A DNA stretch of 64,000 nucleotides from Pseudomonadales bacterium (GTDB taxonomy: Bacteria > Pseudomonadota > Gammaproteobacteria > Pseudomonadales > Azotimanducaceae): NCBI GenBank assembly GCA_028281005.1, contig JANQKS010000063.1, positions 39,079-103,078 on the forward strand, in the 5' to 3' direction. Both the position numbers and the translations under genes were made by a program. Below are positions 9,732 through 18,353 of this stretch, in pieces (within the stretch, counting starts at the first letter, position 1; the number at the start of each line of letters is the position of its first letter). The notes beneath the pieces were generated by a model that was not told the origin of the DNA, did not search any database, and worked only from the letters and a program-made list of their open reading frames with translations.

Positions 9732-10754
9732 TTGGATTTTGTCGGCAATCACATTCTTTCGGTCAGTCAATTCAGCCGAGAGGACGTGCAACGCATTTTC
9801 AAGGTGGCCGACGATGTGCGCCCCTACGCCATGCGCAAACGCATTACGCGGGTTTTAGAGGGCGCCATTTCTTCCAATATGTTTTTTGAGCCTTCGACGC
9901 GCACCCGGGTATCGTTCGGCTCGGCGTTCAACCTGCTCGGCGGTGATGTGCGCGAGACGACGGAGGTGAAAGCCTCCGCTCTGGCCAAAGGTGAGTCGCT
10001 GTTTGACACGGCCCGGGTATTGTCCGGCTACAGTGATGTCATTGTTATGCGCCATCCCGAATCCGGCAGTGTGGCAGAGTTTGCTGAGGCCAGCCGCGTG
10101 CCGGTGATCAACGGCGGCGACGGGCCCAATGAGCACCCCAGTCAAGCGCTGCTGGATCTGTACACCATGCGTCAGGAAATGGCGACCCATGGTAAAACCC
10201 TCGACCACCTGCGCATCGCCTTGATTGGCGATCTCAAGTACGGGCGCGCGGTGCATTCTTTATGCAAATTGCTGGGCTTGTACGACAACATCAGCCTTCA
10301 CTTGGTCTCGCCACCGGGTTTGGAGATACCTGAAGAGATAACAGATGAACTGCGCGGCAAAGGCCACTCCGTAATGCCTTTCCACATTATGGAAGACGGC
10401 ATACATGAAGTGGACATCCTCTACGTCACACGCACCCAGGAAGAACGTTTTCCTTCGCAGGAAGAGGCTGATAAATACCGCGGTCTGTTTCGCTTGAATC
10501 AGGCGATTTACACCCAGCATTGTGAGCCGAACACAGTCATCATGCATCCCCTACCCCGGGATTCCCGCGCCCAGGCACAAGAGCTGGATGAAGATCTGAA
10601 TCAAAATCCAAACCTGGCGATCTTTCGCCAAACGGACAATGGTGTACTGGTGAGAATGGCGCTTTTTGCGCTGGTGTTAGATGTGGTGGACGAAGTGGAC
10701 AATCACGCCAAACCGGTCACCTGGTATACGGCGAAAAGGCACCAGCCGCTATAG
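9732..10754 (+). CDS. pyrB: aspartate carbamoyltransferase catalytic subunit
   Basis: A 340-residue enzyme that condenses carbamoyl phosphate and aspartate in pyrimidine synthesis. The carbamoyl-phosphate site FFEPSTRTRVSFGSAF is intact, followed by KGESLFDTARVLSGYSD, RHPESG, the aspartate-domain segment GDGPNEHPSQALLDLYT, GDLKYGRAVHSL and HPLPRDSRAQAQELD. It is about 30 residues longer than the E. coli chain. There is no adjacent pyrI or pyrC. The start is TTG with GAGAGG at optimal spacing; no ATG fits the conserved N-terminus. Confidence 0.93.
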   Translation: MDFVGNHILSVSQFSREDVQRIFKVADDVRPYAMRKRITRVLEGAISSNMFFEPSTRTRVSFGSAFNLLGGDVRETTEVKASALAKGESLFDTARVLSGYSDVIVMRHPESGSVAEFAEASRVPVINGGDGPNEHPSQALLDLYTMRQEMATHGKTLDHLRIALIGDLKYGRAVHSLCKLLGLYDNISLHLVSPPGLEIPEEITDELRGKGHSVMPFHIMEDGIHEVDILYVTRTQEERFPSQEEADKYRGLFRLNQAIYTQHCEPNTVIMHPLPRDSRAQAQELDEDLNQNPNLAIFRQTDNGVLVRMALFALVLDVVDEVDNHAKPVTWYTAKRHQPL

Positions 10755-10832
10755 CAATCGTTGGCTGTTAGCGACAGGCGGCTGATGCTTACTACACGTA
10801 CTACGGTCTAGCTACGGATTAGCTGCCTTAGT

Positions 10833-11285
10833 CTAACGCTTCTTCAGTGCTTTTTTGGGCACTTTAGGCATGCGGTCTCGCCAGGCCTTGGGCGCAGCTT
10901 TGTAGCCGCGACACTCCGCCAGATACTTGGTCGCCTCTTTCCAAGCTTTGTCTGCGCCAAGCCGCTTCACGGAAAACTCGCGCACGTGTGATTTGCCGCT
11001 GGTTTGCACTTGCACGCGAAACGCCGGAGACGGCCGATACACGAGGTTGATACCGCGCACGCCGGTGGAGTGCTTTTTGCCGGTGTCCGCGTCGCGTACG
11101 CGTTTCGCTTTAGCATTCTGTTGGCGCTCGGCCCACTTCTGATCTAACGCTTTTGCTTCTCGGCGTACTTCTTTTTGTTTGGTCTTGTTTAGACCAATTA
11201 AACTAAAGTACTCCTGTTGCAATTTACCGTCGATCGAGCGGGCGACGCGCAACAATTGCCCATTGTTAAGTTCGTATACTGCCAT
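10833..11285 (-). CDS. small basic protein with AP2-like DNA-binding fold (putative)
   Basis: A 150-residue, highly basic protein (terminal KVPKKALKKR). Residues 70-125 (STGVRGINLVYRPSPAFRVQ and following) resemble the bacterial AP2/ERF-type fold of three strands and a helix found in some phage and mobile-element DNA-binding proteins: a GVRGI strand, an aromatic-R-V strand, then FSVKRLGADKAWKEATKYL as a helix. The N-terminal half is a charged helix. No nuclease motif is seen. A strong AGGAG site precedes ATG 11285. It stands alone between pyrB and the etf operon. Function is unknown. Confidence 0.45.
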   Translation of the reverse strand: MAVYELNNGQLLRVARSIDGKLQQEYFSLIGLNKTKQKEVRREAKALDQKWAERQQNAKAKRVRDADTGKKHSTGVRGINLVYRPSPAFRVQVQTSGKSHVREFSVKRLGADKAWKEATKYLAECRGYKAAPKAWRDRMPKVPKKALKKR

Positions 11286-11320
11286 TGGATTGCTCCTATT
11301 TGCTTGGCGAGTAGGTCGAA

Positions 11321-12250
11321 CTATATCAGAGCTTCCAGTTCAGGTAATGCCTTAAACAAATCGGCAACAAGACCGTAATCTGCAACCTGGAAAATCGGCG
11401 CGTCTTCATCTTTGTTGATAGCAACAATGACTTTTGAGTCTTTCATGCCCGCAAGGTGCTGTATAGCGCCCGAGATACCGACAGCGATGTAGAGATCGGG
11501 AGCAACAATCTTCCCGGTCTGCCCCACCTGCATGTCGTTGGGTACAAATCCGGCATCAACAGCAGCGCGCGAAGCACCGATGGCGGCGCCTAATTTATCG
11601 GCAATACCTTCTAACAAGCTGAAGTTGTCGCCGCTCTGCATACCGCGACCGCCGGAGATGATGATGCTTGCGGCCGTCAGCTCGGGACGCTCGGATTGCG
11701 CAATTTCTTCACCGATAAATTCCGAGTTGCCGGCATCGTGTGCGGCACCTAGCGCCTCAACACTCGCGCTGCCGCCCTCTGCGGCTACTGGATCGTAGGC
11801 AGTCCCGCGTACCGATACCACCTTTACGGCATCGTTAGATTTAACCGTGGCGATGGCGTTGCCCGCGTAGATCGGACGTTGGAAGGTGTCTTCACTATCC
11901 ACTGCGGTGATGTCGGAGATCATGGCAACACCCAACAATGCAGCCACGCGGGGTAAGTAGTTTTTACCGTTGGTGGTGTGGGCTGCCACGACATGCGAAT
12001 AGCCGCCGGCTGTTTCTACAACGAGCGGTGCAATGTTCTCCGGCAACTGATTGGCATAAGCCGCGTTATCAGCCACGATGACTTTGTTCACACCCGGCAC
12101 AGCGGCGGCTTGAGTGGCCACTGCATCGACGCCAGCACCAGCAACCAGGACGTCCACATCCCCACCAATGGCGGCGGCTGCAGCGAGTGCCACGCGGGTG
12201 GCTGCTTTCAACTCAGAATTATCGTGTTCTGCTACAACTAATACGCTCAT
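11321..12250 (-). CDS. etfA: electron transfer flavoprotein subunit alpha
   Basis: A 309-residue FAD-binding subunit of ETF, the heterodimer that collects electrons from acyl-CoA and other dehydrogenases. The C-terminal FAD domain shows the signature [20 protein letters not shown], then [20 protein letters not shown] and a [20 protein letters not shown] stretch. It overlaps etfB by 4 bases (ATGA), so the two subunits are co-translated. The product reduces the ETF-QO encoded divergently at 13202. Confidence 0.95.
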   Translation of the reverse strand: MSVLVVAEHDNSELKAATRVALAAAAAIGGDVDVLVAGAGVDAVATQAAAVPGVNKVIVADNAAYANQLPENIAPLVVETAGGYSHVVAAHTTNGKNYLPRVAALLGVAMISDITAVDSEDTFQRPIYAGNAIATVKSNDAVKVVSVRGTAYDPVAAEGGSASVEALGAAHDAGNSEFIGEEIAQSERPELTAASIIISGGRGMQSGDNFSLLEGIADKLGAAIGASRAAVDAGFVPNDMQVGQTGKIVAPDLYIAVGISGAIQHLAGMKDSKVIVAINKDEDAPIFQVADYGLVADLFKALPELEALI

Positions 12251-12999
12251 GAAATCACCTTGGCTTCGTTTTTAAGTTTGTCGACGAGCTCTTCTACGGT
12301 TTCTACCTTGATACCCGCTTCACGCTCGGCAGGCGGTTCAACCTTGAGTGTTTCCACGGTTGGCGTGACGTCAACACCCAACTCATCCGGGGTGGTCACA
12401 TCCAAAGGCTTCTTCTTTGCCTTCATGATGTTCGGTAAAGAAGCGTAGCGCGGTTCGTTCAAACGCAGGTCGGTGGTAACCACGGCAGGCAGGCCTACCT
12501 TCACCGTTTGCAGACCACCATCAATTTCACGCACCACTTGGGCTTTGCCGTCTGCAATGGTGACTTCAGAGGCGAAAGTGGCTTGCGGCATGCCGGTTAA
12601 CGCGGCAAACATCTGACCGGTTTGGCTGTTGTCGCCGTCAATACTCTGTTTACCGAAGATCACCAGTTCAGCACCTTCTTTCTCTTGCAGTGCTTGGAGT
12701 GCGCGGGCAATGCCCAAAGGTTGAACGTCCGCGTCTGTTTCGATCAGCACTGCTCGGTCTGCGCCCAGCGCCAAACAGGTGCGTAGCTGTTCCTGACAAG
12801 CGGACTCTCCAACCGCAACGGCTACCACTTCTGTGGCGGTGCCAGCTTCTTTTAAGCGCACCGCTTCTTCAATGGCGATTTCGCAAAACGGGTTAACGGA
12901 CATTTTGACGTTGGCTAGGTCTACCCCGGTATTGTCTGGCTTCACGCGCACTTTGACGTTGTAGTCAACCACGCGTTTAACGGGTACCAGTACTTTCAT
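12247..12999 (-). CDS. etfB: electron transfer flavoprotein subunit beta
   Basis: A 250-residue AMP-binding subunit of ETF. It starts [20 protein letters not shown] and has the ETF-beta signature [17 protein letters not shown] and [18 protein letters not shown]. It ends in the lysine/glutamate-rich tail usual for the family. It is the promoter-proximal gene of the etfBA operon and is divergent from the ETF-QO gene, with 202 bp between them for shared control. Confidence 0.95.
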   Translation of the reverse strand: MKVLVPVKRVVDYNVKVRVKPDNTGVDLANVKMSVNPFCEIAIEEAVRLKEAGTATEVVAVAVGESACQEQLRTCLALGADRAVLIETDADVQPLGIARALQALQEKEGAELVIFGKQSIDGDNSQTGQMFAALTGMPQATFASEVTIADGKAQVVREIDGGLQTVKVGLPAVVTTDLRLNEPRYASLPNIMKAKKKPLDVTTPDELGVDVTPTVETLKVEPPAEREAGIKVETVEELVDKLKNEAKVIS

Positions 13000-13201
13000 A
13001 AGTTCCTCACTTCAAAGCACTAACAGGAGTTAGCGAGCTGTATTGGTATTGAGTTTTTGTTCTACGAGACCAAGAGGTGGAATCGGCCCGAGATTTTTGG
13101 GCGGCGTATTGTCGCTATGCAGCTATTCAAGGTCAAGGAACGCTTAAAACGCGTTATAATCGTCGGCTGACTTTTCCGCAGAGCAGATAGGACAATACAC
13201 A

Positions 13202-14863
13202 GTGAGCGAAATCGAACGCGAATCAATGGAATTTGACGTTGTCATCGTCGGTGGCGGCCCGGCCGGGTTGAGTGCCGCCTGCCGCTTGATGCAGCTGGCC
13301 GAAGCGGCTGGCACGGAGATTTCGGTCTGTTTGGTTGAAAAAGGCTCCGAGATTGGTGCCCACATTCTTTCTGGCGCGGTGGTTGAACCACGGGCGTTGA
13401 ATGAGCTGTTCCCAAACTGGCAGGAAATGGGTGCACCGTTGACCAATCCGGTTACCGTGGACGAAGTGTTTTATCTGCCGAATGGCACCAATCACATCCG
13501 CACGCCGAACATGTTGGTACCCAAGGCAACCCACAATCACGGCAACTATGCCACCAGCTTAGGTAACTTATGCCGTTGGCTCGGCGAACAAGCAGAAAAC
13601 ATGGGAGTAAACGTCTTTCCAGGCTTCGCCGCCTCAGAAGTGCTCTACGACGAGAACGGCGCGGTGTGCGGCATCGCCACGGGTGATATGGGTATTGGCG
13701 CGGATGGTGAGCAGAAGGCTACTTTCGCACCCGGATATGAATTACGGGCCAAATACACTTTATTTGGTGAAGGCTGTCGCGGACACCTCGGTAAACAACT
13801 CATTCAGAAGTTTGAGCTCGACGCAAACAGCGGTACACAACACTATGCCATAGGGTTTAAAGAGCTGTGGGACATAGACCCTGACAAACACGTACCTGGC
13901 AAGGTCATGCACACCATGGGGTGGCCAGGTAACCACTTTGGCGGCCTTTTTACCGGCTCTTACCTCTACCACTTAGAAAACAATCAAGTGTCGCTCGGTT
14001 TGATTGTTGATCTGTCTTACGCCAATCCACACATCAGCCCGTTTGACGAGTTCCAGCGCTACAAACACCATCCACTGATCGCCAATGTCCTGGAAGGCGG
14101 CACGCGGGTGTCTTATGGCGCGCGCGCAATTGTCAAAGGCGGGTTGGCTGCGCTGCCGGAACTGGCTGTTCCGGGTGGTCTGTTAATTGGTGATGACGCC
14201 GGCTTCCTTAACATGACCAAAATCAAGGGCAGTCATACCGCCATGAAGTCCGGCATGCTGGCGGCTGAAGCCGTGGCAGAAGCCTTAATGGGCGGCTCCG
14301 AGGGGGGCGAAAAGCTGGACACGTTCCAAAGTAAGTTTGAAGGGTCCTGGTTGTATGAGGAGCTGCGCCAAGCACGTAATTCTCAGCAAGCCATCCACAA
14401 GTTTGGCACCTTGTTCGGCGCCGGCTTCATCTGGGCAGACCAATTTATAAAAGGCAACATGCCATTTACCCTTCAAGACCCGACGCCAGACCACGCCACG
14501 CTGAAGCCGGCCAGTAGTTCGAAACAGATCGATTATCCCAAGCCGGATGGCGTGCTGTCTTTTGACAAATTGTCGTCGGTGTTTCTCTCCAACACCAACC
14601 ATGAAGAAGACCAGCCTTGCCACTTGCAGCTCGCGGATGCGTCAATTCCGATCGGCCAGAATTTGCCGCAGTACGATGAGCCGGCGCAACGTTATTGCCC
14701 CGCCGGCGTCTATGAGGTGATTGAAGAAAACAACGAAAAGCGTTTTCAGATCAATGCGCAGAACTGCGTACACTGTAAAACCTGTGACATTAAGGACCCC
14801 GCGCAGAACATTACCTGGGTGGTTCCGGAAGGCACCGGCGGACCCAACTATCCAAACATGTAG
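13202..14863 (+). CDS. electron transfer flavoprotein-ubiquinone oxidoreductase
   Basis: A 553-residue monotopic inner-membrane enzyme that passes electrons from reduced ETF to ubiquinone. The N-terminal FAD dinucleotide fold is FDVVIVGGGPAGLSAACRL. The central ubiquinone/FAD domain carries GEGCRGHLGKQL and GDDAGFLNMTKIKGSHTAMK. The C-terminus holds the single 4Fe-4S site (CPAGVYE, NCVHCKTCDIKDP). Length and ending GGPNYPNM are standard. The start is GTG at 13202; an internal ATG at 13226 is an alternative. Confidence 0.95.
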   Translation: MSEIERESMEFDVVIVGGGPAGLSAACRLMQLAEAAGTEISVCLVEKGSEIGAHILSGAVVEPRALNELFPNWQEMGAPLTNPVTVDEVFYLPNGTNHIRTPNMLVPKATHNHGNYATSLGNLCRWLGEQAENMGVNVFPGFAASEVLYDENGAVCGIATGDMGIGADGEQKATFAPGYELRAKYTLFGEGCRGHLGKQLIQKFELDANSGTQHYAIGFKELWDIDPDKHVPGKVMHTMGWPGNHFGGLFTGSYLYHLENNQVSLGLIVDLSYANPHISPFDEFQRYKHHPLIANVLEGGTRVSYGARAIVKGGLAALPELAVPGGLLIGDDAGFLNMTKIKGSHTAMKSGMLAAEAVAEALMGGSEGGEKLDTFQSKFEGSWLYEELRQARNSQQAIHKFGTLFGAGFIWADQFIKGNMPFTLQDPTPDHATLKPASSSKQIDYPKPDGVLSFDKLSSVFLSNTNHEEDQPCHLQLADASIPIGQNLPQYDEPAQRYCPAGVYEVIEENNEKRFQINAQNCVHCKTCDIKDPAQNITWVVPEGTGGPNYPNM

Positions 14864-14866
14864 AGA

Positions 14867-15421
14867 CTAGTGGGTTGATCCGAGAGCAAAACGGGCGCCT
14901 TGGCTGTACACCACCAGCGTGCCGCTTTCATCAACCCCTTCTGCAACGCCTTCCTCAACACCCTCCTCAACGCATAGATCCACCAGCCGGTAAAAAACAG
15001 GCCGGGTCAACAACGCTTCAAGCCCGTCACGCACCATGAGATAAGGCTTTTCACCCCGCATTTGTAGGGGGTGAGAGGCATCGGCCACCACTACATCACC
15101 AACATTGGTGGTAAACAGCAAGTCTTGCGCTTCGCCCGTGCCGCGCACTTCCATGTCAGTGGCCATGAAAGGCACGTCGTCGACTCGAATCTTGAGCTTC
15201 TCAACCGGTGTGACCAGGTAATAGTCAGCAGCGTCTTTACGCAAAATGGTGGCAAACAGGTTCACCAGGGGTTGGCGTTGAATGGGGTCACCCTCGTGAA
15301 ACCAGACCCCCTGAGCATCGATATGAATATCGATCTCACCGATTCTCTCGGGTTCCCACAAATGCACGGGCGGCAAGGAGCGCTGTTGGTGCAGCGCCAA
15401 CAGTTCATCAAACCTATCCAT
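14867..15421 (-). CDS. DUF1285 family protein
   Basis: A 184-residue cytoplasmic protein of unknown role. It has the DUF1285 pattern: PPVHLWEPERIGEIDIHIDA near residue 18, WFHEGDPIQRQPLVNLFATI near 35, YYLVTPVEKLKIRVDDVPFM near 62 and NVGDVVVADASHPLQM. The segment EEGVEEGVAEGVDE near the C-terminus is a small acidic repeat. It is convergent with ETF-QO (3 bp apart) and lies one base downstream of moaA, probably in the same transcript. Confidence 0.8.
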   Translation of the reverse strand: MDRFDELLALHQQRSLPPVHLWEPERIGEIDIHIDAQGVWFHEGDPIQRQPLVNLFATILRKDAADYYLVTPVEKLKIRVDDVPFMATDMEVRGTGEAQDLLFTTNVGDVVVADASHPLQMRGEKPYLMVRDGLEALLTRPVFYRLVDLCVEEGVEEGVAEGVDESGTLVVYSQGARFALGSTH

Positions 15422-15422
15422 G

Positions 15423-16400
15423 TCACCCGCCGATGAACTTCATCACGGTGACTTCGCCACTGAAGCTGGCAAGTTGTTTGTCGCCCAAGGCGCTGCTCAA
15501 CATTTTTTGCAACTTCACCATGGCCAGCGCATCTGGCAGCTGCAGAACTTCATTCATATCATGTGAACGGGCATTGGACAGACAACCGTAGAGCTTGCCA
15601 TTCGAGGACAGCCGCAGCCGCGAACAGGTACGGCAAAAAGGTTCGCTTTCATTGGCGATAATGCCAAATACGCCAGCGCCCGGTATCTCGAAGCGTGCTG
15701 CAGTGGAATCAAACGGTGCATCAGTGCGGGCGAATTCGTAGCGCGTAGCGATGAGGTCGAGGATTTCCTGCATGGAGAAAAACTGCACTTCAAAAAGAGC
15801 ATTGCCCTGCAGATGGCCCATATTCATCAGCTCGATAAAACGCAGTTCAATACCTCGCTCCAGGCAATAGTCCAGCAGCGGCAGGATTTGATCGTCGTTT
15901 TTGTGACGCATGGGCACCATGTTCACTTTGATTTTTAAACCCGCATCGAGCATTAACTCAATACCCTTCAACACGGTTTCGAGGTCCCCCGAGCGGGCAA
16001 TCTCCCGGAAGTGTTCAGCGTTTAAGGTATCCAGGCTGATGTTGATGCGCTGCAGGCCCGCCTCGACAATGAGCTTTGCTTTACGTGGCAATAGCTGACC
16101 ATTGGTGGTCACCGATACGTCTTCCAATCCCATTTGCATCACCGCGGGCAACAGCGCATCAAACTTGGGTGTGAGCAATGGTTCCCCGCCGGTGATTCGG
16201 AGTTTTTCGATCCCGGCCGTGTCGATGAGCAGTTGTACCGCGCGCACCATTTCCTCGGCTTCCAATTCTGCATTGGCGGGTAACAGGCGCTTTCCGTCAG
16301 GCACACAGTAGGTGCAGGCGTAGTTGCATGCCGCTGTGAGGCTTAATCGCAGGTTTCTAAACTGACGGCCGAGGTGGTCGACAATCAAGCCAATCTCCAT
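15423..16400 (-). CDS. moaA: GTP 3',8-cyclase (molybdenum cofactor biosynthesis)
   Basis: A 325-residue radical-SAM enzyme that starts molybdopterin synthesis from GTP. The N-terminal cluster motif is CNYACTYC and the C-terminal second 4Fe-4S cluster is formed by CRTCSRLRLSSNGKLYGCL. GGEPLL and the C-terminal GG tail (FIGG), which stimulates activity in the family, are both present. No moaC, moaD or moaE is nearby, so the pathway is split in this genome. Confidence 0.9.
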   Translation of the reverse strand: MEIGLIVDHLGRQFRNLRLSLTAACNYACTYCVPDGKRLLPANAELEAEEMVRAVQLLIDTAGIEKLRITGGEPLLTPKFDALLPAVMQMGLEDVSVTTNGQLLPRKAKLIVEAGLQRINISLDTLNAEHFREIARSGDLETVLKGIELMLDAGLKIKVNMVPMRHKNDDQILPLLDYCLERGIELRFIELMNMGHLQGNALFEVQFFSMQEILDLIATRYEFARTDAPFDSTAARFEIPGAGVFGIIANESEPFCRTCSRLRLSSNGKLYGCLSNARSHDMNEVLQLPDALAMVKLQKMLSSALGDKQLASFSGEVTVMKFIGG

Positions 16401-16757
16401 CTGTTCTGGTGGGACGAGGAGTATGGCGTAAAACGGGTGAAAAAGGCATAAACGTACGAATTGTGACTCAGTTCAAAGGATGCGGACGGCAACCGTGTTG
16501 TACTAACCCTGTCGCTGCTCACGTCTCCCCCCAACGAACAGCAGTGACGTCGAGGCGAAAAACTGAACCATCAGCCGCCTCGAATGTGTGACTCCTAATG
16601 GTACTTGCCCGACTTGTTCGGGCTTTTTTTTGCTTAAATTTCAGTCTGTTACACGTGAAACATAAGTGTCGACTATTTGTTTACGAGACGCTTACAGCTG
16701 TTCAGCAGGCGTCGGATGTATGCTCTGGTGTGTCTTGGTTTTTGCGGACACGCAGTT
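16401..16757. other. intergenic region upstream of moaA, possible small RNA
   Basis: A 357-bp stretch without a convincing protein gene. On the plus strand an 8-bp-arm inverted repeat TCGAGGCG...CGCCTCGA lies near 16550-16584. A rho-independent terminator ends at 16631, although no plus-strand gene precedes it. That pattern allows a short non-coding RNA transcribed rightward, but no known RNA family was recognised. The leftward moaA promoter also lies here. Confidence 0.3.
16605..16631 (+). terminator. rho-independent terminator
   Basis: Stem GCCCGA / TCGGGC with a 5-base loop (16607-16623) followed by eight T residues. The orientation fits the plus strand, where the only upstream candidate is a non-coding transcript from 16401-16600. 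Confidence 0.7.
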
Positions 16758-16949
16758 ATGAACCGCGCAGGCGATCGCGCTGAAACACATTACTTTCGTT
16801 CTGACCGATTGTTCTCTGTCAATGACAAATGGTACTTCTCAACCCGAGAACATCTCGACCAAGGTCCTTATACCACCCGCAATGAAGCGGAAATTGAGAT
16901 GATTGCCTACGCTAAGATTTTTAAGAAGCATCAGCAGAAAGCGTCTTAA
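16758..16949 (+). CDS. DUF6316 family protein
   Basis: A 63-residue protein. The pattern RAGDRAETHYFRSDRLFS, KWYFSTREHLDQGPYTTRNE and a closing helix with AEIEMIAYAKIF is that of small DUF6316 proteins, found mainly in marine gammaproteobacteria; their function is unknown. I chose ATG 16758, which gives the conserved N-terminus; upstream codons in frame look non-coding. Its 3' end overlaps the 3' end of murF by 29 bases in convergent orientation. Confidence 0.7.
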   Translation: MNRAGDRAETHYFRSDRLFSVNDKWYFSTREHLDQGPYTTRNEAEIEMIAYAKIFKKHQQKAS

Positions 16950-18294
16950 CCAACTCGTCGACATAGCTGTTGGCCCAAAATACTCGATTTGAACCTTTCA
17001 CCAGCACACTACCGCCGGTTCTGAGCTGCGCGATCAGTTCACCGGTTAATGCCTCGCTTGCGTCTTGATACCAGGGACACGCAAGCGCCGTGGCAAGTGC
17101 TTGGGTGCCCTCGCCTACGCAATAGACCTGTTGCAGCCCTCGTAGCAAGGGAACTAAGTCTAGGTGAGCTTGATGCGCTTCATCCCCCAGTTCCAACATC
17201 TCGCCAATCACTGCTACCTTGGGCTCTGGTGCTTGCAACTCGGTAAAGCTCTTGATGGCGGCTATCATGCTGCTGGGGTTGGCATTGTAGCTGTCATCGA
17301 CGACTACGACGTTGTCCAACACGTGCAGGTTTCCCCGCCCTTTCGGGATGATGTCGGCCGGAAGTTCGCAGGCGGCTTGTGGATCTTTGCCAATCTGGTA
17401 ACAAGCCAATAGCACCGCCGCTACGGTCTTGGCCCGATGTAAGCCGCCGCCCGGCACTCTGGCTCGCCACTGTTTGCCTTGAAAGAGAATGTTGGCTTTG
17501 TCCGCCTCAAGTTCAGTCACGCGGGCATCCGCAGTATCTCCGGTACCAAATGTTAGGCCATAGTCGAGCCCTAGTACATCTTCAGATATTGCTTTAGATT
17601 TATGCTCTAGTGGATTAAAAATACTGAGTTTTTCATCCTTTAGCGCCTGCCAGTTTGGAAAATTCTCGATGTGGGCGTTGTGTACGTTGAGCACAATCGC
17701 CACATGAGCATTGACCATTTCAGCCAGCGGTAAAATTTCGCCGGGATGATTAGTGCCAATTTCAAAGATTGCCACTTGCGCATGTTGTGGAGCATTCGTC
17801 AAAGACAGAGGTACGCCGATATGGTTGTTGAAGCTGCCAGGCGGCGCATAGGCGTTGAGTGCCGCCGCGAGGAAATGTTTGGCCGTGGTTTTACCGCTGC
17901 TGCCGGTCACTGCCACGATGTTGCCGGTTAAACGCTTGCGCGCCAAACGGCCCATTTTCCATAACCCGTCGTATGTGTCGGCCACCTGCAGCAAGGGGAA
18001 GTCCGTAGGTACTTGCAGCTCCTCACGAGATTTGTGTACCAAAGCACCCACGGCACCCGCTGCTGCGGCAGCGGCCACATAATCGTGTCCGTCTACGTTG
18101 CTGCGATAGCTAGGATTAAACCGTGGGCCAGGGTCGCCTGGCAACGCAACAAATAGGTCGCCGGAACCAACCAGGCGACTATCGGCTCGAACGCGGGTCA
18201 CGTCCGGACCCTGCACAGCCCGCTCGGTTAAGCCACCACTGAGCTCACGCCAGCGCCACAACGGAACTTTGTTTTCAGCTTTATTGTCTGTCAT
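16921..18294 (-). CDS. murF: UDP-N-acetylmuramoyl-tripeptide--D-alanyl-D-alanine ligase
   Basis: A 457-residue Mur ligase that adds D-Ala-D-Ala to the UDP-MurNAc-tripeptide in peptidoglycan synthesis. The ATP site is VTGSSGKTTAKHFLAAAL, then NNHIGVPLSL, FEIGTNHPGEI (the carbamylated-Lys/Glu region) and VVDDSYNANPSSMIAAI. It is isolated from the division cluster (dcw) where murF normally lies, so it could be a second copy or a relocated one. I chose ATG 18294 over GTG 18300. Confidence 0.85.
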   Translation of the reverse strand: MTDNKAENKVPLWRWRELSGGLTERAVQGPDVTRVRADSRLVGSGDLFVALPGDPGPRFNPSYRSNVDGHDYVAAAAAAGAVGALVHKSREELQVPTDFPLLQVADTYDGLWKMGRLARKRLTGNIVAVTGSSGKTTAKHFLAAALNAYAPPGSFNNHIGVPLSLTNAPQHAQVAIFEIGTNHPGEILPLAEMVNAHVAIVLNVHNAHIENFPNWQALKDEKLSIFNPLEHKSKAISEDVLGLDYGLTFGTGDTADARVTELEADKANILFQGKQWRARVPGGGLHRAKTVAAVLLACYQIGKDPQAACELPADIIPKGRGNLHVLDNVVVVDDSYNANPSSMIAAIKSFTELQAPEPKVAVIGEMLELGDEAHQAHLDLVPLLRGLQQVYCVGEGTQALATALACPWYQDASEALTGELIAQLRTGGSVLVKGSNRVFWANSYVDELVKTLSADAS

Positions 18295-18353
18295 GTGCAC
18301 ATGTTAAAGCTTTTGCCCTGGCAATAAGCAGCTCTTCATGGCTTATTAGGACT

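Noticed and set aside
16401..16600. Molybdenum-cofactor riboswitch or 6S RNA upstream of moaA
   Set aside because: No recognisable conserved core of either on the relevant strand; only a generic terminator and hairpin are visible.
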